Below, piece after piece: positions 12,886-24,039 of a stretch of DNA of 64,000 nucleotides. The notes under the pieces were generated by a model, which had not been told where the DNA came from, made no database searches, and was given only the letters and a program-made list of their open reading frames with translations. The DNA is taken from contig JADLSH010000110.1 of assembly GCA_016169945.1 (NCBI GenBank), positions 62,001 through 126,000 of the forward strand, written 5' to 3'. Position numbers and translations under genes: made by a program. The DNA is from Trachythela sp. YZ-2020. Taxonomy: Eukaryota; Cnidaria; Anthozoa; Malacalcyonacea; Clavulariidae. Every line of letters starts with the position of its first letter. The first letter of the stretch is position 1.

Positions 12886-13272
12886 TTATGGTGGCGGCAT
12901 TTCGCAAATAGTTCTGATCTTTTGTTCAACGTCCTCCTCAAGGCAAAGATTGTAACTTGTTGCACCTGCTGTATACACACGGACACGCTTCAAAATTGAC
13001 CACTTTATGGTATATGCTCGTTGACTTTGCTTGAGCTTCCATGCGTAGTTAGAAAGTTCCGTTTCTGTCGAATACCGATAGTGGTTCAAGGATTTCTTGT
13101 GGTTTGCATATCTCCTCTTAAATGTCCCTGCCATCATTCCGATGTACTCGTTCATCTCCCCATGGTTCATCATAGTGATTTCCGCTTTATAAATGACACT
13201 TTCCGTCAAACACTTTCCATCAAGTTGACATACATCTTTGAGTGCGGCAGCTGCCAGTCTTCGGAGGGACAT
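12886..13272 (-). pseudogene. GIY-YIG endonuclease domain of a Penelope-like element
   Basis: A 128-codon leftward frame. The order is cysteine (CQLDGKCL), a Y-x-A strand (VIYKAEITM), then EYIGMMAGTFKRRYANHKKSL, then STETELSNYAWKLKQ, then a CLEE motif close to the end. This follows the Penelope-type GIY-YIG layout (YIG, Arg in FKxR, His in NHxxS, the T-x-LS-x-W helix, a C-terminal C-x-E). The orientation is opposite to the surrounding RT pieces, so it belongs to a second, inverted copy. Confidence 0.65.
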
Positions 13273-13388
13273 ACCCTTTTTCCACCAAGTGTTGATTGTG
13301 GTTGGATATGGCGCTTTTGATGTTATTCATGCACGAGTAGCTCACTTTCACGGTACTCCGGTTAAAGATCTTATGGAGACGAGATGAT

Positions 13389-13860
13389 GTGGAGAAGTGT
13401 TTGTCGATCAGTTACAGCTATATTACTGCAGAATCAAATTTACGCATAGTAAACTTTTTAGATGTAACTTTCGACCTTAACAATGGAAAACATAGGTCCT
13501 ATAGGAAGCCCAATGACGATCCACTATACATAAATATGCACTCTAATCACCCACCGAGCATCACAAGGCACCTGCATCAATTAACAAGCGTGTCGCAAAC
13601 GTTTCAGGAATCTGCACCCATATATCAGAACGCACCTAGGCATAGCAACTTTAATCATGAACTTAGCTGCACTCGCTTAACACACCACAACTACAACGTA
13701 GGAATAGGTAACGCATATCATTTGTTCAACCCACCATTTAGCAAGAGTGTTAGCACAAACATAGGACGTAATTTGGTTAGTGTAACTGACAAACATTTTC
13801 CACCGCACTACAAGCAAGCTACATAAAATTTGTAACAGAAATACAGTTAAAGTAAGTTAT
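13389..13860 (+). pseudogene. Penelope-like RT, thumb region
   Basis: The frame carries VNFLDVTFDLNNGKHRSYRKP, then NDDPLYINMHSNHPPSI, then FNPPFSKSVSTNIGRNL and VTDKHFPPHYK. This is the characteristic C-terminal RT order of Penelope-like elements, where LDV-x-F-L and the NPP-x-S and DKHFP motifs are conserved. A continuation in other frames reaches the GIY-YIG fragment at 14,062. Confidence 0.7.
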
Positions 13861-14061
13861 AGCTGCATGAACAGTATCAAGTCAGTAATCATTTAAACAC
13901 AATGCCCGATATCTAGGAATAACAAGCCACAGGACAGGAACACTATCAATGGCAGTTGTAGAGAAAACACCATTTCCCCGCTTCAAAAACAACAAAGCAA
14001 CAGTCACAGTATGCAACACAAACACTACATTGGCATGACTGCAACCACATTTAAAGAGTGA

Positions 14062-14283
14062 TTGGCCAACCACACTAAATCAGCACAAAAGCATGCAAAT
14101 GACATAGAACTTTCGAAATATATTTGGACATTGAAAGAAAACAATAAGGATTTCAGTATTAATTGGCAAATTTTAAAACATTTCGTACACGGAAGGATCA
14201 AAACGATACGATTTATGTTTACAAGAAAAAAATTGTATTTTGAAAGAAAAAAACAAGAATTGTTTGCTCAACAAAAGAGCTGA
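14062..14283 (+). pseudogene. GIY-YIG endonuclease C-terminal fragment
   Basis: The frame reads ANHTKSAQKHANDIELSKYI followed by WTLKENNKDFSINWQILKHF. It matches the second half of the Penelope GIY-YIG domain (H-x-x-S, T/E-LS-x-y-I-W-x-L-K, I-x-W-x-I). The cysteines expected near the end are lost. It sits on the same strand as the RT, in the expected 3' position. Confidence 0.6.
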
Positions 14284-15143
14284 AATAATTTCACGGTATC
14301 GTCATCGTAACAAATTTCGCGTAAACAACACAAACAAAACTATGGATGCACACATTGTCTCCCACATACACCCCCACGTCCCGGCAGGAAGCATATAAGC
14401 TGTCATTTCTTTCGATACTTGTCACTACCTGATGATTCTTTTACAGATGAAACAGCCTGTTGCAGACCAGTTTTGACGTAAGTGAAAATCTATATATATA
14501 TTAGAGAAAATATAATTATGATACTATCCTGTACCTGAACTCAGCATGCGCTTTATGGGAGGCCCTTTTGTGACACTTTCTGTTTCTGATAAATTAATTT
14601 TCCTTGTGCGTTCTTTCCATTAATTTTCTTTTTCTTCGCTCATGCCCAATCCATTTCTACAACAAAGAAGTAAATAGTTTTCATTAAAACATAATTTATT
14701 TTTAACTGTTTACTATCTGTAAATTAAAAAGCAACTGCCATAGCCATAGGTCACAATTTACCTTGCAATTTACAAACATTCTGCAGTCATTTCCCATTTG
14801 CCATATGTAGTCTGTCAGAGTTCAGTCTTTGACTCTTTGTTCCCATCTGTAGATGTTTCATACATGTATTTAATCAACATTTGGTTCCTTCAGTGTTCAT
14901 CTGTACTGCCCAGTAAATTGTCGAAATACATGATTATACAGCAAACCAACATAATTGTGTCTCTCTCCAAAACAATTCGAAACACATTATACGTAGGATC
15001 CTCCACACCACCATGACATGTTGGAAATACATACTTCCTCGTAATGGTGTATCTCTCCAAAACAACTTTGAAACACATTATACACAGTATCCACACAATA
15101 ATAGTGTGCACACAACAATAGTGTGTTAATCCACACAATAGTG

Positions 15144-15374
15144 AGCTTAAGCAAGCGACGTTTTTGTCAATACGGACGCACCTTAAAATTGGTATATCTA
15201 ATTTTGGCGGCATTTTGCATCATAGCGCTCGTGTGAGGAAGCAAAAAACTTTAAAAATCTTATGTTTTGTCATGTGTTGAAGATTACCACAAACTGATAA
15301 AAACACAATTTTTAATCCAGTCCCCCCTCTGCAATTAGACATCCGTGTTGACAAAAACGTTGCTTGCTTAAGCT
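15144..15374. mobile_element. MITE with AGCTTAAGCAAGC inverted ends
   Basis: Left end AGCTTAAGCAAGCGACGTTT continuing through TTGTCAATACGGACG is matched in reverse complement by the right end at about 15,340-15,374, with a few mismatches. The total is about 231 bp with no coding capacity. Upstream, TCTCTCCAAAACAA plus AACACATTATAC recurs at about 14,961 and 15,051. Confidence 0.7.
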
Positions 15375-15859
15375 AGCTAATATCTTGTTTACTCACCCTA
15401 ATTTAATAATGACTTCAATCATGACCTTGCCGCAAAATTATGATAAACATCCAACCGACGCCAAATCCAAATCTGGATTATATACAGGTCGGGTAAAAGA
15501 TTGGGGCAAGTGAACTCTGGAGAAACTTTAGCACATCAAGAATAGTGTGCTGCCTCACTAACGCTCTGCAGCAATTAATATCGATAATAAAGGAAACCAT
15601 TGAGCAACCACCTACTCAAAATAGCAATAATTTATGGTACCTGGACATAAATGGCATCATATCAGACATTTATCACAATAGACACTTTCCGAATTTTTGC
15701 TTGATTGCACAGGAAACAATAGCTTTAAATCGAGACTGACAATGTAATCCAATAAGATGTAATCATAACAATGTAATCCCCACAATAGTCGGCTCATTCA
15801 AACTTATGTACATCACAATAGTATGTAACACAATTGGTTCTTACCATATTAACAACTTC

Positions 15860-17381
15860 TCAGCATCTTCGCCGTCTCTGAGAACATCCTGGAAAGGAAA
15901 TCAAAGAACCTTGTGACATTTGATGTCTGCTTGTCTCTAGCACTGCTGCAATACATGCACAATTACATAATAATCTAATATCAGGGTCATTTTTTAACGT
16001 ATGCATGAATACGTCCCCTGGCCTGATACTCGAATTGATACCAAAACCATTCAGCATCTAAGACACCACTACACCAATTCTGATAAACTCCTGCAGCCTC
16101 TGTATGAAGAACCAATCCGTTAAGTGTGGATTGTAAATTACAGCTTGTGCCCGTTCAGATCTCGAAGCACCATCATTTGCTTTGCAACATCTTTGTAAGT
16201 CTGGTCAATGACTGTCGGCTGGGCTAAATGTAAAGAAAAAAGTTGGGCAGCCTTTTGCTCAATCAAGGCTAACAATTCCTGCAGCCTCTGATACCAATAC
16301 TGATTTGTACCTTGAATTTTTGACACATAGCGTTGCAACCTATTGATCATCTGATTTGCATTCATGGAATTAACTATCTGCTTCAGTTCTTCCATTGTCA
16401 TTTTGGCATCGGTAGGATGTTGACGTAAGTAAATATTAGCTTGTGACAAGAACTGATGTCGCTGTTTCATATTTAATGCCCAATGTAGAAACTGTGGGTG
16501 AGAAGCAAACCTCCATTCAACTGTTGGATATAAACTGCATTGTCTTTTCTCTGTCTTTTATGCATAGGAATAAATGATGTACTACCATTTCCTAAAATCA
16601 ATTCTTCAACACTAGCATTAGCACTCATTACAGGGTTTTTGGAAGGTCCCTCATTATCCACATCAACTGAAAGTTCATTTTTTTTGACAACATACCTTGC
16701 CTCCTCTGGTATACCATTTCCTGGTAAACTTTGGGTAACATCTTGATCAATTTCTATGTCTTTAAAGAATAGATTGTTTGTCTTTAACCATAATATAGCT
16801 TCAAGAACTCTGTGCCGACGCACAGTAAAATCACTGTGTGTCGTTAGCAACATGTCTTCGCACAATCATAACAGGCAAGTCAGCTACATGGGCCAGCAAC
16901 TTATTCACAAAACTTTGAATATCCTGAGGTAAGTTTACTACATGTACGTTATACCCCCTCTGCCCACCATGTTTTCTATACACTCTCATAATAGGCAAAC
17001 CCTTGAAATAAACATTTCTTCTACCTGTGTCAAACCTCTTAACTGTTCAGGAACAATTCCTGGGTATTTTCTTCCCTTTGCATCTCCCTTTTCTCGCCTG
17101 TACTTGCTTCAGTCCTTCGTTTGTAAGCAGCCCTACGCTTTGCCAACCGACGTTCCTTACCAGCTACACCATGCTTCACTTTTTTGCTTGTAAGCAGCCC
17201 TACGCTTTGCCAACCGATACTGCTTTTCCTCTGGCATTTCGTCTTCCAATACTGTTCGTCTCTTTTCTGACGGACTATCATCTTCGTTTTTGTCTTGCTG
17301 TTCCTTGTTTTTGCTATTCAGCATTTCCTTTTGAAATAATAATATAATAACTATAAATACATACATGCAGAATCCCCTCAC
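15860..17381 (-). pseudogene. Helitron Rep/helicase N-terminal remnant
   Basis: Leftward fragments occur in Helitron order: RLAKRRAAYK (twice, 17,122-17,220, inside a 64-bp duplication), then RKHGGQRGYNVHVVNLPQDI and VIVRRHVANDTQ (about 17,000-16,850), then FTVRRHRVLEAILWLKTNN (from 16,820; DUF6570-like), then a Rep-like part (16,470-16,138) containing INRLQRYVSKIQGTNQYWYQ. After that come NPHLTDWFFIQRLQEF (about 16,135-16,085) and KNDPDI. The two-histidine HUH motif expected before KNDP is degraded (GDVFMHT). Multiple stops and frame changes; the Pif1-type helicase is absent. Helitron proteins normally exceed 1,300 residues, so this is a 5' remnant. Confidence 0.75.
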
Positions 17382-18180
17382 CCATTTGAACCAAACAATT
17401 TACTCCCCAAAGGTTATTGTAACATGAAGTACCGAGTCGACCACTGTGACCATGGTAACACACAACGCTGTATATATCTTTTATTTTACTGTAATTTGTA
17501 CAAAATATCAATATTTTGTAATTTAATTTTAACTATAAAATTATCGATTGCCCAACTATATAAAGTGGGTATGCTATTATGTACTCTTTTAGCTTTGATT
17601 TACTGTAATATTCAACCTTAGATGTTTGCAAATGTTTGAAATTTTCAACTGCTTTTCGAGCAGTATTTTCATACTTTCATACTTTCCACGTCATGACATT
17701 TGGACTACTTTGCATTCCGCTATGTTGTCATGTACCGGGTGCGCCGGCTCGCCATTATGTAAGAAAATTGAAAAAGTCAGAATCTGAAAATTTGGGGAGG
17801 AAGAATAATAAAACGGTGGTGCTAGCGCTTGAAAGGTGATATGTGGACAGATTCAAGTGGATTAGATTCTGCAAGCATGGTTCGATAGCATAATATGATG
17901 CACATAGATAATTTCTCTACATCACTATTAATATATGTGTAAATATTTTTGCTGGAGGTTTCCGATTTACTAGCCTACGTACCAAATCAAGCTACCAATC
18001 CTACAATTTAACTTGTTTCCTGTAAAGGAATCTGAACATTACTATTTACAGGGCGTTAAAACTTACAAAACTTTCCGCTGTGAAAATGGGGACATTTAGT
18101 GACAAAGACATTTAAAACTTGTTTATTTTATTGTTAATACTTCTTGTTATAATTAACAAATAAAAGTTTTTTTGAAGAGC
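17382..18180. other. Gene-free stretch
   Basis: No supportable gene. AT-rich, with no repeat I recognise. Confidence 0.4.
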
Positions 18181-18252
18181 GCCTCCCCGATTGAGCGCCA
18201 CCCCGATTGAGCGCCACCCCGATTGAGCGCCACCCCTGAATGAGCGCCGCAT
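18181..18252. repeat. Short tandem GAGCGCCACCCCGATT repeats
   Basis: About four copies of an 18-bp unit (GAGCGCCACCCCGATT plus two bases) followed by GAGCGCCGCATCTGAA. The last part resembles the interior of the TA-flanked MITE at 33,538, suggesting a shared repeat family. Confidence 0.7.
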
Positions 18253-18264
18253 CTGAAGCTCTGA

Positions 18265-18565
18265 AAATTAGGAAATTGAACGAGACTTACTTGTAAGTTG
18301 TACATTGCCAGATGCATGCGCACAACCAGTATTGACAGCCGAGTGTGAGTGTCTCAAGAGAAACACAATATCAGTATTGTTTACATAAAACACACTGAAT
18401 GGGTGGGTAATATCACTTATGAATGTACCAGTAAGTGAAATTTAGGTGGGCATGTAATCCCTTGCTGCAGCTCAAGACTCGATAGAATTCCAATCAAACT
18501 TCAACTTACAAGTAAGTCTTGTTTAATTTCCTAATTCTCGTCTTTCACTGCAGCAGGGATTCCAT
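18265..18565. repeat. Inverted repeat next to DIRS remnant
   Basis: 18,265-18,301 (AATTAGGAAATTGAACGAGA...) is matched in reverse complement by 18,500-18,535 with few mismatches. An inner pair around CCCTTGCTGCAG (18,458) and CTGCAGCAGGGATTCC (18,549) is also inverted. It could be a MITE of about 300 bp or a terminal structure of the neighbouring DIRS element, whose family has unusual inverted or split terminal repeats. Confidence 0.6.
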
Positions 18566-18748
18566 GAGATTTTAAAGACAGACAGTCACATGAGTGGTTA
18601 CATGAAGCCCACCATAGCAACAATAAATGTATAATTGTCTTTAGTACACTATTACTGTATTGTAACATCAATACCAAGTTTCTTGGCAGAAAACAAATCA
18701 ACAAACCTGTGTCATGTTCAATGTCTTTATGACAACAATGTCCTGTAC

Positions 18749-20244
18749 TCAGATATTTTCCTTAGCCGAGAGGACAGCCTCAGAAAAAATGTTCGTTTGA
18801 ACTGGTTTATTATAGTATCTATCGAAACACCGAGATGAAGACCATCCTGCTGTTTTCAGGATATCTTCAATAGGAACAGATACTGCTTTCGCTTTTGAAG
18901 TGGAAGCTGCTCTTGTGCTTTGTGGTTTAAATGTTGTAACATCTACACCTGCATCTTTCATAACAGAACGGATCCATCTTGAAATTGTGTCTCTGGAAAC
19001 ATGTCTAAATGGTTTCACAAGAGCTATGAACAGCCAGTGTCAGATCCTCGTAAAGGCTTTGTTGTCTTCAAGTATTCTTTCATGTGTGTAAAAACACAAA
19101 GGCTTGTGGTTGGTATCCCGGATTACTTTGTTTTACGTGCTCCGGAAGTACATATTCAAAACTGTCAGCAAACTCAGTCACAAATTCAATGTCAAGCATG
19201 TGGAGGATCTGTCCCCGTTGAGCAGTAACCAATGCTACCAGCATGATAGTCTTAAGTGTCAGAGGCTTCAGTGGTATATCTGCAACTATGGGAAACGAGG
19301 AAAGGTAAGTCAACGGTAAGTACGAGCTAGCTGAAACATCCCAAGTTATCTTGTAACGATGTGTGGGCGGTGTACTTTTATAAATTCCTTTCATAAACCT
19401 TGTAACAAACGGATGACTTCCAATGGTGGAGTTTTCCTTCGGTATGGTGAAGGCTGAGATAGCACTTCTAGCAGTATTTAATGTTGTGTATGCCAAACCC
19501 TTTTCATGCAGGTCAGCTAGAAAATCTAAAATTAATGTCATAGAGGGATCAAAGGGATTAGTTTCTCGTTTATCAGAAAATTCTGTCCATCTCTTAATGT
19601 AGAGTTCATATTGTTTGTCTGTGCCCCAAGACCAGGATCGTAGAATGATATCTGTTGCTGTCCCTGAAATGCCTCTCTGTTGGATGGTTTCCCGGAGACT
19701 TTGCATACAATCAGTCTTATTTGCTTTCTCAGCAGACGAAGAGCATTGTTGTAGGGTGTACCAACAGAGTATTGGACTGAGGAAGGAGTCGAGGCTTGTC
19801 GACCAATAAATGAAGAAGCATTGTGAACCATGGTTGCGTTTTCCAAAGTGGAACCAGTAGAACACCCGAGGTTCTGTCCTGTTCGATCTTCTGTAAGCAT
19901 GTTGCAATAAGGCTAAAAGGCTAAAAGGAGGGAAGCATAAAAATAGTGATGTTCCCAATTCAGTAGAATGGCATTGATAAAGGTAGCCCCTGGATGTGGC
20001 TTCCAAGAAACATATTTAGTAACTTTAAAATTTAACCTAGATACAACAAGTCAATGTCAAATGGGCTCCAAAGTGCAAGTATATTATCAAACACTTCAGA
20101 ATCCAGAGACCACTCAGTGGATTCATTTAATTTTCTGGACTCTGTTTCAGCCTCCCCATTCTGAACACCTGGAATATGGCAAGCACTTAGCCAAATTTTC
20201 CGATTTGAACACCATTCCAGCCAGGACAATATCAGCCCGGACAA
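18749..20244 (-). pseudogene. DIRS-type retrotransposon: RNase H end plus tyrosine recombinase
   Basis: Leftward order: an RNase H tail (20,244-20,032; WLEWCSNRKIWLSACHIPG then NGEAETESR), then a tyrosine recombinase. The recombinase N-terminal part (about 19,700-19,080) includes SWGTDKQYELYIKRW, FDPSMTLILDFLADLHEKGL, a TLNTARSAIS helix, and LTLKTIMLVALVTAQRGQIL with the first catalytic Arg. The C-terminal part (19,018-18,749) has STRAASTSKA, then IEDILKTAGWSSSRCFDRYY with the nucleophile Tyr. RT-RNase H followed by a tyrosine recombinase identifies DIRS-like elements, common in cnidarians. The reverse transcriptase is missing: at about 20,225-20,244 the element abuts P-element sequence. The recombinase frame breaks near 19,080. 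Confidence 0.8.
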
Positions 20245-20600
20245 GAGGTGGCCTGGTCACATCATGCGATGATTTGGTGGCTATCTTAGAAGAAGCTGAA
20301 GTCTGTTGTAGATCTGAAGTAGCCAAGTAAAAACTGGTTCTACGAAACATAACTGAGAACATATCCTTTTTAACTCTAGAGTCACCCATAGTTAAGTCAT
20401 TGTCGGATAACATTGTAGTAGCTTCTGGGATCACTTCTACTAGTTCGACTCCAAAATTATGTTTGGAAAATGTTGTCAAACTTTACTTGAAAGTGAGATC
20501 TTTTTCCTATGCTAAAGACTATGTTGCAAAATATAAGGTCAAAGAAAAGGAAGTGAGAAAAAGGGCACGTAGAAAGGATATGAAACAAAGTTCGGATGAG
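20222..20600 (+). pseudogene. P-element transposase C-terminal fragment, copy 1
   Basis: The frame ISARTRGGLVTSCDDLVAIL, a stop, then a second frame with PKLCLENVVKLYLKVRSFSY and AKDYVAKYKVKEK match the C-terminal end of P-element/THAP9-like transposases. The same motifs recur at 23,640-24,019. It begins exactly where the DIRS remnant ends, so the two are fused by nested insertion or rearrangement. One frame change separates the two parts. Confidence 0.7.
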
Positions 20601-21105
20601 TCAGTGACACAGAAGGTCAGTGGCACAGAAGGTCAGTGGCACAGAAGAAAGCTCATACCAACATTTATTTTTAAAGATATTCATACTAGTACACATACAA
20701 ACTGTCTCTATCTATTAATAGACAGTTTACTTCTGTTTCTTTCTTTTATGCACTGGTTCATCGCTGACTATGTAACATTTCTCTTTAGTATAACGACCAC
20801 CAATATTACCTCTTACCACTGGGGCAATATCCTTTGTGCTGCAATGGTTAGTAATATATTTTCATTGGTTGCCCTGCCACACAATGCCCTGAGCCGATTA
20901 TAGCTAAGTATGGGGAGTAAAATTTTTCAGCTCAGTCCCCTGTGACTACCGGCATGCTAAGGTCTCGTGTCCATATTAAGTACTTTAAAGGTTATACAGA
21001 TAAATCTCTGCAATTCTCAGAAAACTAAGTTAAGGAAAAGCTACGGAAAAGCCCTTATAAAGATGAATAGCTTCATATACCGAAGGCATATATATTATTA
21101 ATCAA
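20601..21105. other. Gene-free stretch
   Basis: A short duplication GGTCAGTGGCACAGAAG occurs at about 20,613-20,645. Otherwise nothing recognisable. Confidence 0.4.
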
Positions 21106-21780
21106 GTTTGCTGCACCTACAGTGAGTCTGTTCATACCCTCAAGCATGCCGCCTCATGTCCCAATGGCATATTATAAAGAATAAGGCCTCTGCTCCTAGC
21201 GAGTGCGTTTATACTTTCAAACGGCCTCATGCCCAAAGGCGTATTAAAATTTATACAATTCACTACACCAACAGCGAGTTATTTTATGTTCAACTGGCCT
21301 CATGCACCAAAGGCGTATTAAAGTTAATAAAATTCACTGCACCTCCAGCGAGTTCGTATATATTTCCAATTGGCCTCATGCACCACAGGCATATGGAGAT
21401 TAATAAAGTTTTGCTGCACCAACAGCGAATTCGTTTATACTTTCAAATTCAGCAACACTGCCTCATGCACCAAAGGCGTACTATACTTTGTAAAGTTAAC
21501 TGCACGTACAGCGAGTTCCGATATAATTCCGCATAGCCCTTCATGCACCAAAGGCATATTAAAATTAATATAGCTCACTGCACCTACAGTGAGTTTGTGC
21601 ATATTTCCAGGTGACCTCATGCACCATTGGCCTTGAAATCAATAAGATCTGCTGCCGCTACAGCGAGTTTGTTTATACTCAAGTTCAAGCACGCAGCCTC
21701 ATGCACCAAAGGCGTATAATATCGTATATAATTTTTACCTTCGACTCGAAACTACCTCGTGCACCAAAGTATATTCACTA
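21106..21780. repeat. Tandem array, unit about 70-89 bp, about eight copies
   Basis: The landmarks CACC-ACAGCGAGTT and GGCCTCATGCACCAAAGGCG recur at about 21,113, 21,197, 21,270, 21,344, 21,417, 21,502, 21,591 and 21,657. Copies are diverged. Apparent reading frames across the array repeat the same peptide and are by-products. Confidence 0.85.
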
Positions 21781-22088
21781 GCTGTTTGTATAGCATAGAT
21801 GAATCGGAAAATTATGCCAGCACCGAAGCGCGAAAAATAAATATTAATCATTAGACATACATCCCACTATTTATAAGTGACCGGCAGTATAAATATAATA
21901 AGAAAATAACTTAAGAAAAAGTATGCTCGATGCCAGAGCGGCAAGGGGTGCCTCGTTAGGTCGCTTAAAACTGTGCAAATTGATTAAAACAATTGGGTAG
22001 GTAAGTAACGAGAGTAAAAAAAACGTCGTGATGGCTTCTGTGATTGTGTGTAAAGGCCTTATGTTGAGACAATATGTTGTGAATGTAA

Positions 22089-22373
22089 AGATACTAGAGA
22101 AGTGGTACGCACACTAAACCATCCCACTACAAGTAACTGATAAATGAGAACGCCGTCGTAGACAGTGAATAAGGCTTACTAAGTTTGCCCCTCTCGAGAA
22201 ACAGTACAAGCAGGCGATATCGGCAAGTACGAATACTAGAGACGTGTTAAGCACACTAAACCATCCCACTACAAGTAACTGACAAACGAGAACGCCGTCG
22301 AAGACAGTGTATAAGGCTTACTAAGTTTGCCCCTCTCGAAAAACAGTACAAGCAGGCGATATCAACAAGTACG
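22089..22373. repeat. Tandem duplication, unit about 142 bp, two copies
   Basis: 22,089-22,230 and 22,231-22,373 share ACACTAAACCATCCCACTAC, GAGAACGCCGTCG, GGCTTACTAAGTTTGCCCCT and CAAGCAGGCGATATC with few differences. Confidence 0.9.
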
Positions 22374-22941
22374 ACAATTATAGATGAGGAAATGTGCTGC
22401 ATGAAGAATCTTAAACAATTATATGAAAACATAACAAGGTCGTCATGGAAGCAACCATGCAAAGGCATATAGTCAGATACGAGCAAATGTACTGCAAACC
22501 CAGCAAAAGGGCCCATGGCATAAGCGCAGATGTATGGATGCATAAAAGGCTTTTAAGGTCATCTCCATAAGGCAAGAAATAAACTAGTCTGAGGCTCGAC
22601 TAGTGGTTGTTGGGCGATCGCTGCATTTTGCAAATCGCGATCGGGCTGTACTTGTTGTTCCACCGCAGCTGGTTGCGGTGCATGGGGTATAGTTGCTGAG
22701 CATTATTTAGATCATCAATCTCAATAGGTTGTGGTTGAACAGCTTCTGCCATAACTCTTTTCGCTCGGCTGCGACACAGAAAGTCTTGCTTGTAAAGAAT
22801 ATGTTGCCAATTCCGCTGTGCGTGTGTCTTTGTGGCCAAATGACAGAAAACTCACATTTCCCTGGGTTTTTATGACGTTGCTATTGCCATACGTGTTTCT
22901 ATATCCATATTAATTCACTTCCGGCTGAAAAATCGCGCTCT
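22374..22941. other. Gene-free stretch
   Basis: A palindrome-like GGCGATCGCTGC...GCAAATCGCGATCG stretch near 22,613-22,645 is the only feature noticed. No supportable coding. Confidence 0.4.
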
Positions 22942-23376
22942 TTAGGCATTGTATTGCATGACTCCCAGTAAGAATAGGTCTTTGTATCCAAACTGTTGAG
23001 CTGTGGGGTTGTCTGACCATCTGTCTTTCGCTCTTTGGTGCCCAAAGTAATCTTCAACCACATCCTGCATAAATCTCTCGCTCAGGACATACTGAAAGCC
23101 CTGAGCAAGGAGGAATTTAATTGCCTTGGTGTGGGAGTAGACCAAGATTTTTGAAGCCTCATAGGTCTGGGTGGAAATAAACATTTTCCCTCTGTCTGTG
23201 CTGGAATACTCCCCTTCTCTTGTGGTAGTCGAGTCTTTCCAAGTGTTGATGTACTCCAAGAAAACATCTTTCAACCAGGTGAATCGCTTGTCATCTTGGG
23301 AGGTGTATGGTTTTATCAAATTATTTCTTTTACTGACATGTTCCGTCTTTCGATCGTGCAAGCTTCTGATGTGCAA
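22942..23376 (-). pseudogene. P-element transposase central fragment, copy 2 (inverted part)
   Basis: A 144-codon leftward frame carrying FTWLKDVFLEYINTWKDS, KMFISTQTYEASKILVYSHT, then AIKFLLAQGFQYVLSERFMQ and DVVEDYFGHQRAKDRWSDNP. The order and the ERF-x-QD...E-YFG-x-QR-x-x-x-x-SDNP motif are characteristic of the RNase H-like region of P-element/THAP9 transposases. In a normal gene the GYIV and C-terminal parts would follow on the same strand; here they lie at 23,489-24,019 on the opposite strand. An inversion or head-to-head rearrangement has split the gene. Confidence 0.75.
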
Positions 23377-23488
23377 AGACTATAAAATAGCGAACTTAGT
23401 GATGATACAGCTGCTTGATTTTCCTGTTGGCTTTTACAACAGGACACACATGAAAAAGGACGATCAAGCCCAATAGAAAGAGAAAATT

Positions 23489-24019
23489 GACCCTGCTGAA
23501 CATGGGCCATTGTCATATATTGCAGGGTATATAGTTAGCAGGCTACATCTGAAAAATAGGAAATAAAAAGAGAAATCGATTGAGGAAATTCAAGGTTTGC
23601 TACAAGCAATGAGGTCGAGTGAGCCAGCTAGTCAAGGGTTTATTTCTGCACGAAGCAGAGGAGGACTTGTATCACCCTCTGCTGACCTGGTCGGCATCCT
23701 TGAAATTTCCGAACTTACCTTTCGAACTGAACTTGCCAAGACAAATGAAACATTAAGAAGCATACCAACCGGTGTTATATGCGACACAGTGCTCAATTCT
23801 CCTGTAGTTAAGTCTTTGTGGGAGAATATAATTTTGGCATCTGGAATTGAACTTTCATCTCCAACTCAAAAGTTGTGTTTGGAGAATGTTGTCAAACTCA
23901 ATGTAAAAGTAAGGTCTTTTTCTTATGCTCGAGACTTTATCACAAAATACAAAATAAAAGAAAAACAAACAAGTACCAAGGTGTTGAGGAAAGAGCTCAA
24001 GAAATCTGAAAAGAAATAG
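23489..24019 (+). pseudogene. P-element transposase C-terminal fragment, copy 2
   Basis: The frame carries GPLSYIAGYIVSRLHLKN, an in-frame TAA near 23,564, then SRGGLVSPSADLVGILEISE, SPTQKLCLENVVKLNVKVRS and ARDFITKYKIKEK, ending at 24,019. This is the conserved end of P-element/THAP9-type transposases. The stop lies only 20 bp before the left terminus of the 12-kb element at 24,040, so that element probably inserted at the end of this P-element. Confidence 0.75.
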
Positions 24020-24039
24020 GTACTTTCATACAGCAAATG

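Larger units (their letters stand above)
11040..14500 (+). mobile_element. Penelope-like retroelement, rearranged
   Basis: Contains Penelope-type reverse transcriptase pieces on + (about 11,230-12,250 and 13,389-13,860) and GIY-YIG endonuclease pieces on - (12,886-13,272) and + (14,062-14,283). A terminal-repeat-like sequence occurs three times: 11,042-11,160 (+), 12,262-12,385 (+) and 14,378-14,497 (-). The inverted match extends over 12,262-12,610 against 14,185-14,497. Duplicated and inverted terminal repeats plus mixed ORF orientation are typical of Penelope-like elements and their insertion into one another. No intact reading frame remains. Confidence 0.75.

Noticed and set aside
21156..21620. 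Reading frames with repeated ASCTKG-L-LIKFTA peptide
   Set aside because: By-product of the 70-89-bp tandem array.
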